Shown one piece after another: positions 1-6,313 of a stretch of DNA of 10,359 bases. Origin of the DNA: Rhizobium sp. Q54 (lineage in GTDB: Bacteria > Bacteroidota > Bacteroidia > Flavobacteriales > Flavobacteriaceae); NCBI GenBank assembly GCA_943324395.2, contig CALPLL020000053.1:1-10359 (forward strand), read 5' to 3'. Below the pieces are notes generated by a model. That model saw only the letters and a program-made list of their open reading frames with translations. It was not told where the DNA came from and made no database searches. Numbering within the stretch: the first letter of the stretch is position 1; each line of letters begins with the position of its first letter. A program made the position numbers and the translations under genes.

Positions 1-2925
1 AAATACTCCATCAAGGCCAGTGACGGAAGTACATTAGAATTTTCATTTATTGGAAACAAAAATGCTACTATTAAAGTCGGAAAAAGCAACAATTACAACA
101 TTGTCATGCAGAGTAATCTAGAGTTGATGGACGAGGTTGTTGTTGTTGGATATGGAACTCAAAAGAAAAAAGAAGTTACCGGTTCAGTCTCTCAAATTAA
201 AGGGAGTGCTATTCAAGGATTAATTACACCAAGTTTTGAAAGTCAATTGGCTGGTCGCGCTTCGGGTGTACAAGTAACCACGCCTACAGGAATTGTTGGT
301 GCCGCTCCAAGAGTTAGAATTAGAGGTATAGCTTCTATAAACTCAGGAACACAACCTTTGTATGTTGTTGACGGTATGCCTATGTACTCTGGTGATATAG
401 GAGGATATGCAGATACTAACGCTCTTGGAGATATTAACCCAAATGACATTGAATCTTTTGATATTTTAAAAGACGGTGCATCATTGGCTATTTACGGTTC
501 AAGAGGGGCAAATGGAGTAATTTTAATTACTACAAAAAAAGGAAAAAAGGGAACTATGAAAGTTAACTATAACGTAACTTCAGGTTTTGCTTCCCCATAT
601 AAAAAATTTGATTTATTAAAAACTGCAGATTTTTTAACAATATCAAATGAAAAAAGAACTAATGCGGGTCAAACAGCTTGGGCTGCAGGAAGTAATTTTG
701 ATACTGATTGGCAAAAAGCAGTTTTAAATAGTAGTGCTTACCAAATGGATCATAACTTGTCATTTAGTGGTGGTAACGACCAAACTAAATACTACATGTC
801 TTTGGGTTATTCTACTCAAGAAGGTATTGCAGTGTCAAACGAAATGGCTCGTTATTCAATAAAAAGCAGTCTAGAACATCAAATTAATAAATGGTTTACT
901 ATTGGAGGAAACATAGGTTTAACTAGAACTGAATATGACGGACTCAACACGGGTAGAAATTCACTATCTGGAAACATATTTAATGCAATTAGACAGTTAC
1001 CGAACACTTCTATATTTGACAGTACCAACCCAACGGGATATAACATCAACTTATCTACTGGAAACGTAGGTCAAGGCAGTAACTTACAGCCAGTTGGAGA
1101 CAACATCTCTAATATAGCATACGTTTTGAAATTTAATAAATTTCAATCAAAAATTAATAGATCTATCATCACTGCTTTTGCTTCTGTTGATATTGCAAAA
1201 GGTCTTAATTACAGGTTTCAAGTAAATGCAGACAATGCAATTACTAGTGGTTTTTTATATTGGAATCCAATTCATGGAGACGGACGAGGATCAAATGGTA
1301 GATTACAAAATAGTAACACCGATTTAATGAGATGGAATACTCAAAATATATTGAATTACAACAAAACTTTTTTTGATAATCACAATGTATCAGCAACAAC
1401 TGTAATTGAATACCAAAAAGAAAGAAATCAAAGTTTTTTTGGTGTAGGAACTAATTTATTAGATGAATTTTACAATCAAAATCTAGTTACTGGATCTTAT
1501 GGAACTCAAGAATCTGGTGGAGGAATTTCAGAAGTAGGAATTATGTCTTATTTAGGAAGATTTAGCTACAACTACAAGCAAAAGTACTTTTTACAAGGAA
1601 GCATTAGAAAAGATGGTCTTTCTAAACTTGCACCAGAAACGAGATGGCAGTCATTTACAGGATATTCAGCGGGATGGAATATTTCGAAAGAGAGTTTTAT
1701 GTCCGGTCTAAATAAATATATTTCTGATTTTAAAGTTAGAGCTTCTTATGCTGAAGTTGGAAATACTGAAATTGGAACTTACCCTTATTTAGGACTTACA
1801 TCTGCTTCTCAATACGGAGCCTTAAACGGAATCGCTTTCACTCAATTTGGAAACGATAAATTAAAGTGGGAAACCAGTAAAAAGACAGATTATGGAGTTG
1901 ATTTAGCAATTTTGGATAATAAAGTTAAAATAACTTTTGATTATTTCAAAAATGAAAGCGACGGATTAGTATTGAATTCTCCTGTACCTCCTTCTTTAGG
2001 TGTGCCAAATAATTCTATCAGCAAAAATATTGGAACGATGGTTAATGATGGCTACGAGTTTGGTTTAGATGTAAGCTTGATTAACAATCAAAAATTCAAA
2101 TGGGATGTGAATGCTAACTTAACACTTCAATCTAATACAGTAACTAGTACGCCTGGTGGTGCTGATTTAATTGGTGGTACTTCAACAGATGTAAATATTT
2201 CGCCTAATATAATTATTAGACAAGGGGAATCATTAAACTCTTTATATGGTTTTCTATATTGGGGTGTAAATTCAGCAAATGGATTCCCAGTTTATTATAA
2301 AGCCGATGGCTCATTAGTTCAAGGAAATCCTGCTAATCAGTCTTATTCTGTTTTTAACCCTAGTAATCCTTCAAACACTTCAACTGCAGCATCATTAACT
2401 CAAGCAGACAAAAAAATATTAGGTAATACAATTCCAAAATATTTTGGTGGTATCAGTTCAAAAATGTCCTACCAAAATGTTGATTTAAGTTTCTTAATTC
2501 GTTTTAGTGGAGGAAATAAAATTTTCAACTCCACTCGACGTGATTTAATGAATCTAAATTTAAATAATAATAGCACTGAAATACTAGGAAGATGGCAAAG
2601 TGCATCAAATCCTGGTGATGGCTGGACACCAATTTTATACGCTAATTCAAATACATTTTTAAATCAATCAAGTAATGCCACTACTAGATTTGTTGAAAAT
2701 GGTGATTTTATTAGCTTTGATAATGTAACTTTAGGATATAATTTTCCGAAACAATTAATTGAAAAAATTAAAGTTGAGAACATTCGTCTTTTCGTTCAGG
2801 GTCAAAACTTGTTTATGATCACCGATTATAAAGGTTTAAATCCTGAAATGGAAACAGCTGGAGTTGATTTAAACGGAACTCCAATAGGAAGAATATTTTC
2901 AATGGGTATTAATATAAAACTATAA
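1..2925 (+). CDS. SusC/RagA-family TonB-linked outer membrane transporter (5' end cut by window)
   Basis: This is the outer-membrane barrel of a SusCD nutrient importer, which takes up oligosaccharides or peptides using TonB energy. Frame 1 is open from base 1, so the true start lies left of the window; the ATG at 106 is internal. Counting codons from base 1, residues 1-37 look like the end of a carboxypeptidase-D-regulatory-like domain. A TonB box (DEVVVVGYG) is at 44-52. The plug follows with VRIRG (105-109), LYVVDG (120-125), NPNDIESFDILKD (146-158) and YGSRGANGVILITTKKG (165-181), all SusC hallmarks. The remainder, to about 974, is the beta-barrel, ending FSMGINIKL. Family members are usually about 1000-1050 residues, so perhaps 50-90 residues including the signal peptide are missing. 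The SusD partner begins 6 bp downstream. The substrate cannot be inferred, as no glycosidase, peptidase or regulator is adjacent in the window. Confidence 0.96.
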   Translation, partial: KYSIKASDGSTLEFSFIGNKNATIKVGKSNNYNIVMQSNLELMDEVVVVGYGTQKKKEVTGSVSQIKGSAIQGLITPSFESQLAGRASGVQVTTPTGIVGAAPRVRIRGIASINSGTQPLYVVDGMPMYSGDIGGYADTNALGDINPNDIESFDILKDGASLAIYGSRGANGVILITTKKGKKGTMKVNYNVTSGFASPYKKFDLLKTADFLTISNEKRTNAGQTAWAAGSNFDTDWQKAVLNSSAYQMDHNLSFSGGNDQTKYYMSLGYSTQEGIAVSNEMARYSIKSSLEHQINKWFTIGGNIGLTRTEYDGLNTGRNSLSGNIFNAIRQLPNTSIFDSTNPTGYNINLSTGNVGQGSNLQPVGDNISNIAYVLKFNKFQSKINRSIITAFASVDIAKGLNYRFQVNADNAITSGFLYWNPIHGDGRGSNGRLQNSNTDLMRWNTQNILNYNKTFFDNHNVSATTVIEYQKERNQSFFGVGTNLLDEFYNQNLVTGSYGTQESGGGISEVGIMSYLGRFSYNYKQKYFLQGSIRKDGLSKLAPETRWQSFTGYSAGWNISKESFMSGLNKYISDFKVRASYAEVGNTEIGTYPYLGLTSASQYGALNGIAFTQFGNDKLKWETSKKTDYGVDLAILDNKVKITFDYFKNESDGLVLNSPVPPSLGVPNNSISKNIGTMVNDGYEFGLDVSLINNQKFKWDVNANLTLQSNTVTSTPGGADLIGGTSTDVNISPNIIIRQGESLNSLYGFLYWGVNSANGFPVYYKADGSLVQGNPANQSYSVFNPSNPSNTSTAASLTQADKKILGNTIPKYFGGISSKMSYQNVDLSFLIRFSGGNKIFNSTRRDLMNLNLNNNSTEILGRWQSASNPGDGWTPILYANSNTFLNQSSNATTRFVENGDFISFDNVTLGYNFPKQLIEKIKVENIRLFVQGQNLFMITDYKGLNPEMETAGVDLNGTPIGRIFSMGINIKL

Positions 2926-2931
2926 AAAATT

Positions 2932-4509
2932 ATGAAAATATATTTAAAAATCTTATTTTTTAGCACTATTGCTTTAGTGTTAAACTCATGTTCAGAAGAA
3001 AGCATATTGGATTTAAAACCAATAAATCAAATTTCTGTTGACGACTCATTCTCTACTCCTTCGTTAATTGCAAGCTCTATAAATGGTATGTACAACGCCG
3101 CTGCAATAGGTCAATTTAATTCAACTAGTCCAAACGGTGGAAGAGGATATATTTGGGGTGCAGCATTTATTCAACAAAATGATTGTAGAGGAGAAGATGT
3201 TGTAAATACTCAAGCTTTTTACCAACTTACTTACACCACAACATATGATACTGGAACGGCTAATAATGTGTATTATTGGGTAGATGGCTATCGTTTAATT
3301 AACAGATGTAATTTAGTAATAGAAGGAGTATCTAAAGCTGTTGCCAGTGGTATTATTTCTAGCGCGGTAGGTGACGATTACATTGGTCAAGCTAAATTTC
3401 TTCGAGCAATTACACATTTTGAATTATTAATGCATTTTGCTAGACCATACCAGTTTACTGCTAGCGCAACCCATGCAGGAATTCCATACAGAGAAGTTGG
3501 TGTTGATACCCAATCAGAAATTGATTCTGAAATTGTAAAAGGCAGAAATACTGTTGGAGAATGTTATACAAAGGTAATTAGTGATCTTAATGATGCAGAA
3601 AGTAAAATTACTAATACTGCTAAATTTAAAGCTACCAAAAATGCTGCAATAGCATTTAAAACAAGAGTATATCTTCACAAAAGAGATTGGGATAATGTAA
3701 TTTTAGAAGGTAATAAACTTTCAACAAGTGGATTAGCTTTGACAACTAATTCTAAAGATCCATTTGTGTTAGCAAATAATATTACTAATACAGAAACTAT
3801 CTTTTCAATTCAACATGCAGCAACACTTAACCCAGGAGTTAATGCTGCTCTAGCTTCTCAATACAGAAGAAGACTATTAGTATGCATTAGTCCAATAATT
3901 TGGAGAGATCCTAGTTGGTTAGCTGATGACAAAAGAAGAGAAAATAATTCAACTTCATCAACTCCTGGAACTGGAATGGTATTTACTAATGCAGGAAGAA
4001 TATATTCTAACAAATACACGGATGATACGAATTATACAGATGCAGCACCCGTAATTCGTTATGCAGAAGTAATTCTAAATATGGCAGAAGCACATGCAAG
4101 AAAATCTTCTCCAGCTCTTAGTACTTCATTAACTTTATTAAATAGTGTAAGAAATAGAGCATTAGCTAATCCTACCACACAAGCTTACACCTCAACAACT
4201 TTATCAAATCAATCGGATATGGTTGGAGCAATTCTTAAAGAAAGAAGAATTGAATTTTTAATGGAAGGTCGTAGATGGGGAGATATCCATAGACTTCAAG
4301 GAGATAATTTATTCCCAATTGATGGTATTCCGGCAAAATTGGCTAGCGGTAATCCTCTTACTTCAGCATTTACTTTAGGAACACCATATACTGGACCATA
4401 CGGTTTAGCAAATATTCCAGCTACAGACTTTAAATTTTTGTGGCCAATACCTCAATTAGAAACTGCAAGTAATCCTACATTAGCAGCTCAACAAAATCCA
4501 GGTTGGTAA
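2932..4509 (+). CDS. SusD/RagB-family nutrient-binding outer membrane lipoprotein
   Basis: This is the surface lipoprotein that caps the SusC barrel upstream and delivers substrate to it. The 525 residues are full length for the family. The N-terminus has a lysine-containing start, a hydrophobic core and a lipobox LNSC, giving lipidated Cys20. Cys20 is followed by SEE, an acidic patch resembling the surface-export signals described for Bacteroidota lipoproteins. The SusD-like helical TPR fold is seen at AKFLRAITHFELLMHFARP (154-172) and around AFKTRVYLHKRDWDNVI (241-257). The C-terminal RagB/SusD part has YAEVILNMAEA (378-388), ILKERRIEFLMEGRRWGDIHR (434-454) and the closing WPIPQLE...NPTL...QNPGW. 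It is translationally close to susC (6-bp gap), so the two are surely cotranscribed, and a strong terminator follows. The ligand is unknown: divergent ligand sites in SusD proteins give no reliable hint from sequence alone. Confidence 0.96.
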   Translation: MKIYLKILFFSTIALVLNSCSEESILDLKPINQISVDDSFSTPSLIASSINGMYNAAAIGQFNSTSPNGGRGYIWGAAFIQQNDCRGEDVVNTQAFYQLTYTTTYDTGTANNVYYWVDGYRLINRCNLVIEGVSKAVASGIISSAVGDDYIGQAKFLRAITHFELLMHFARPYQFTASATHAGIPYREVGVDTQSEIDSEIVKGRNTVGECYTKVISDLNDAESKITNTAKFKATKNAAIAFKTRVYLHKRDWDNVILEGNKLSTSGLALTTNSKDPFVLANNITNTETIFSIQHAATLNPGVNAALASQYRRRLLVCISPIIWRDPSWLADDKRRENNSTSSTPGTGMVFTNAGRIYSNKYTDDTNYTDAAPVIRYAEVILNMAEAHARKSSPALSTSLTLLNSVRNRALANPTTQAYTSTTLSNQSDMVGAILKERRIEFLMEGRRWGDIHRLQGDNLFPIDGIPAKLASGNPLTSAFTLGTPYTGPYGLANIPATDFKFLWPIPQLETASNPTLAAQQNPGW

Positions 4510-4532
4510 ATAATTCATTAACTTAGGTTTCT

Positions 4533-4566
4533 AAAAACCATCACCCCTAAGGTGATGGTTTTTTTT
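4533..4566 (+). terminator. Intrinsic terminator of the susCD unit
   Basis: A 13-bp perfect stem (4533-4545 with 4551-4563) contains the core ACCATCACC/GGTGATGGT and closes on a five-base loop, CCTAA. A run of eight T (4559-4566) forms the right stem foot and tail. It lies 23 bp after the susD stop codon and is the clearest terminator in the window. It separates the nutrient-import unit from the methyltransferase gene. Confidence 0.93.
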
Positions 4567-4567
4567 A

Positions 4568-4575
4568 TATATTTG
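4568..4575 (+). promoter_or_regulatory. Candidate -7 promoter element (TATATTTG) for rlmB
   Basis: TATATTTG matches the Bacteroidota -7 consensus TAnnTTTG exactly. It sits between the terminator's T-run and the rlmB start codon at 4580, only four bases from the ATG. No TTG -33 element is visible at the usual 17-23 bp upstream; that place is occupied by the terminator hairpin. If the element is used, transcription would begin at or next to the ATG, giving a leaderless or near-leaderless message. The match could be chance in AT-rich sequence, but its place directly after a terminator and before a gene that needs a promoter supports it. Confidence 0.55.
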
Positions 4576-4579
4576 CAAA

Positions 4580-5314
4580 ATGGAAAAAGAACACTTAATA
4601 TTTGGAATACGCGCAATAATTGAGGCTATTCAGTCTGGAAAAGAAATTGACAAAGTCTTTGTTCAAAAAGAGATTTCAGGTGAGTTAATGAAAGACCTGA
4701 TGAAAGTGATGAAGAGAAATAATACTAATTTCTCCTATGTTCCTGTTGAAAAATTAAACAGATTAACGCCAAATAATCATCAAGGTGTAGTGGCAAGTAT
4801 TTCTCCAATATCTTTTTACGATTTGGAATCTTTGATTGAAACCGTGGTAGAAAATGGCAAAAAACCATTGTTTCTAATTCTTGATCAAATTTCGGATGCA
4901 AGGAATTTCGGGGCAATTATTAGAACAGCTGAATGTACTGGAGTAAATGGAATAATAATTCAAAAATCGGGGGCTGCTCCTGTGAATGGCGATACAGTGA
5001 AAACTTCTGCTGGAGCAGTATTTAATATTCCAATTTGTAAAGTAGAACATATAAAGGATGCCATTTTCTTGCTTCAAGCAAGTGGGATAAAAACAGTTGC
5101 AGCAACGGAAAAAACAGATCAAAATATTTACGACATTTCTCTAAACGAACCAGTAGCTATTATTATGGGATCTGAAGATAGAGGGGTAAATCCATCGGTA
5201 TTAAAAATTGTTGATGAAAAAGCGAAGCTTCCAATGTTTGGAACAATAGGATCACTAAATGTATCGGTAGCTTGTGGCGCCTTTTTATATGAGGCCGTTC
5301 GACAAAGACAATAA
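4580..5314 (+). CDS. rlmB: 23S rRNA (guanosine-2'-O)-methyltransferase RlmB, TrmH/SpoU family
   Basis: This is an SPOUT-class, SAM-dependent 2'-O-ribose methyltransferase. By similarity to RlmB it modifies G2251 in the 23S rRNA P-loop. The 244 residues match the usual length. Residues 4-75 form the SpoU substrate-binding domain (starting HLIFGIRAIIEAI, ending NHQGVVA). The knotted catalytic domain begins near 96. Motif 1 is DARNFGAIIRTAE, with Asn109, Gly111 and Arg115. Motif 2 is IIMGSEDRGV, with Glu199 and Gly202. Motif 3 is IGSLNVSVACGAFLYE, with Ser225, Asn227 and Ser229. All expected catalytic and SAM-binding residues are present. The ATG at 4580 is chosen because MEKEHLIFGI begins right at the domain. 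It is monocistronic between two terminators. A different TrmH-family RNA target cannot be excluded, but the N-terminal domain and motifs favour RlmB. Confidence 0.92.
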   Translation: MEKEHLIFGIRAIIEAIQSGKEIDKVFVQKEISGELMKDLMKVMKRNNTNFSYVPVEKLNRLTPNNHQGVVASISPISFYDLESLIETVVENGKKPLFLILDQISDARNFGAIIRTAECTGVNGIIIQKSGAAPVNGDTVKTSAGAVFNIPICKVEHIKDAIFLLQASGIKTVAATEKTDQNIYDISLNEPVAIIMGSEDRGVNPSVLKIVDEKAKLPMFGTIGSLNVSVACGAFLYEAVRQRQ

Positions 5315-5330
5315 TTAATAAAACATTTCT

Positions 5331-5366
5331 AAATGGATTAAAGCTCTGGTTTTAATCCATTTTTTT
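5331..5366 (+). terminator. Intrinsic terminator of rlmB, overlapping the rhomboid 3' end
   Basis: A 12-bp perfect stem AAATGGATTAAA (5331-5342) / TTTAATCCATTT (5351-5362) with an eight-base loop is followed by T through 5366 (seven T in a row from 5360). The stem is AT-rich but long. It begins 17 bp after the rlmB stop codon. The right arm, the loop and part of the left arm lie inside the last codons of the convergent rhomboid gene, whose stop codon (5338-5340) is in the left arm. Read on the minus strand the same hairpin is followed by AGAAATGTTTT, a poor T-tract, so it may act weakly in that direction. Confidence 0.8.
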
Positions 5367-6102
5367 CTTTAAACTCGTAGTTAACTGAATGACTCGAGTT
5401 AAAATAAGTATCAATTTCAGGATCTTCTTCTATAATAGGTGGATTCACAAAATTGCCGTTTTCATCAAATCGCTGCATGAACTTATCCTCAGATGGATTG
5501 TAATCAGGGTGTTCCCAGTCGTACTTATTAATTTTTTTATATTCAGGGGTTTTGTAAATTAACGCAAAAATAAATCCTGTAATCAATCCCGCAAGGTGTC
5601 CTTCCCAAGAAATTCCTTCTTCTATATTTGGAAAAATATACCAAACCATACTTCCATATATCAAAACTACTAGAAGTGAAAGCGCCACTAATCTATAATA
5701 TTTAGTCATAATTCCTTTGAAGAATATAAAACTAACCAAAACATATATTAAAGAACTTGCACCAATATGGATGGAATCTCGACCGATAACCCAAGTAATA
5801 AAGCCCGAAAGTAAAATGCCATTCACTAAAATTTTGAAAAATATATCACGATAGAAATACCGCAAAGCCGCTAATAATATTAGCAATGGAATCGAATTGT
5901 TATAAAGATGTTCTAAATTTCCATGAAGAAATGGGGAGCAGACAACACCAATTAATCCATAGAAATTCCTTGGATAAATTCCAAATTGGTCTAAATTTAA
6001 GTGGAAACGAATGTCAACCCAAAATAGAATCCACAGCGATAGTACTAATAAAAATGGTATTAGAATTACGGATGTTGAATATTTAAAATAGTTGTCGTTC
6101 AT
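5338..6102 (-). CDS. Rhomboid-family intramembrane serine protease
   Basis: This is a multi-pass inner-membrane protease that cleaves substrates within or near transmembrane helices. I place the start at 6102 (MNDNYFKYST, 254 residues) rather than the in-frame ATG at 6153, because the fold begins there and the extra 17 residues look like translated leader. The HxxxN signature is in HGNLEHLYNNS (His65, Asn69). The catalytic serine is in GASS (Ser116) and the catalytic histidine in EGHLAG (His169). Hydrophobic segments lie at about 12-29, 70-80, 91-107, 113-130, 137-155 and 168-183, which fits a six-helix core. Residues 184-254 form a charged, Tyr/Asn/Pro-rich tail with no recognisable domain, probably cytoplasmic. 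Physiological substrates are unknown. It converges on rlmB and diverges from rarA. Confidence 0.9.
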   Translation of the reverse strand: MNDNYFKYSTSVILIPFLLVLSLWILFWVDIRFHLNLDQFGIYPRNFYGLIGVVCSPFLHGNLEHLYNNSIPLLILLAALRYFYRDIFFKILVNGILLSGFITWVIGRDSIHIGASSLIYVLVSFIFFKGIMTKYYRLVALSLLVVLIYGSMVWYIFPNIEEGISWEGHLAGLITGFIFALIYKTPEYKKINKYDWEHPDYNPSEDKFMQRFDENGNFVNPPIIEEDPEIDTYFNSSHSVNYEFKEKNGLKPEL

Positions 6103-6138
6103 GAAAAGTATTCTTGTTGAAATTCTTAACAATGTAAT

Positions 6139-6146
6139 CAAAAATA
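6139..6146 (-). promoter_or_regulatory. Weak candidate -7 element (TATTTTTG) upstream of rhomboid
   Basis: On the minus strand TATTTTTG fits TAnnTTTG and lies 36 bp upstream of the proposed rhomboid start at 6102. No TTG is present at 17-23 bp upstream; the nearest TTTG (6159-6162) is only 12 bp away. In sequence this AT-rich such an octamer can arise by chance. If real, it supports the 6102 start, since the longer reading frame from 6153 would begin upstream of the promoter element. Confidence 0.25.
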
Positions 6147-6151
6147 AAACC

Positions 6152-6196
6152 AAAATTGCAAAGTGCTAATTTGTCATAAAAATTGAAAATTTGAAA
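6152..6196 (-). repeat. Degenerate TTTTCAAATT-type repeats, rhomboid side
   Basis: Read on the minus strand, this stretch contains TTTCAAATT (6188-6196), TTTTCAATT (6181-6189), CAAATT (6168-6173) and TTTGCAATTTT (6152-6162). The words are variants of the ones found on the plus strand before rarA, so the two sets face outward in the divergent spacer. The spacing is irregular and there is no perfect tandem unit. Function is unknown; it could be a decayed repeat family, or compositional bias. Confidence 0.45.
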
Positions 6197-6223
6197 GTAT
6201 AACTAAAAATGATTTAATATAAT

Positions 6224-6231
6224 TATATTTG
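6224..6231 (+). promoter_or_regulatory. Candidate -7 promoter element (TATATTTG) for rarA
   Basis: TATATTTG matches the Bacteroidota -7 consensus exactly and is the same octamer found before rlmB. It would give a start near 6237 and an untranslated leader of roughly 75 bases before the rarA ATG at 6314. A TTTG at 6190-6193 is too far upstream (30 bp) to be a normal -33 element, so the call rests on the -7 box and its position in the divergent spacer. Confidence 0.5.
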
Positions 6232-6259
6232 TAAAACGTTCATCTGAATATATTGTTTT

Positions 6260-6308
6260 ATTTTCAAAACAGCCAATTTTCAAATCTCCAAATCATCGCA
6301 TTTTCAAA
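6260..6308 (+). repeat. Three ATTTTCAAA direct repeats in the rarA leader
   Basis: ATTTTCAAA occurs at 6260-6268, 6276-6284 and 6300-6308, with a related CCAAATC at 6288-6294. Start-to-start spacings are 16 and 24 bases. The last copy ends five bases before the rarA start codon. The words resemble, in opposite orientation, those on the rhomboid side of the spacer. They would be transcribed as part of the rarA leader if the 6224 promoter element is used. No stable hairpin is apparent within the plus-strand set. Confidence 0.55.
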
Positions 6309-6313
6309 TTAAC

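Noticed and set aside
106..108. ATG at 106 as the start of the SusC protein
   Set aside because: The frame is open and protein-like back to base 1, and typical SusC pre-plug sequence precedes this methionine, so it is internal.
243..449. Minus-strand open frame of 68 codons within susC
   Set aside because: It overlaps the conserved plug domain on the other strand and shows no recognisable motif; a shadow frame.
4526..4539. GGTTT/AAACC mini-hairpin that could compete with the susCD terminator, as in an attenuator
   Set aside because: The stem is five weak base pairs against a 13-bp terminator stem, and nothing upstream suggests a leader peptide or ligand-binding fold; it lies after the last gene of the unit.
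4874..5122. Minus-strand open frame of 82 codons within rlmB
   Set aside because: Its composition (many Cys, Phe, Ser, Tyr) is what the antisense of a real gene gives, and it covers the catalytic domain of RlmB.
6190..6193. TTTG as the -33 element of the rarA promoter
   Set aside because: It is 30 bp from the -7 box at 6224; the usual spacing is about 17-23 bp.
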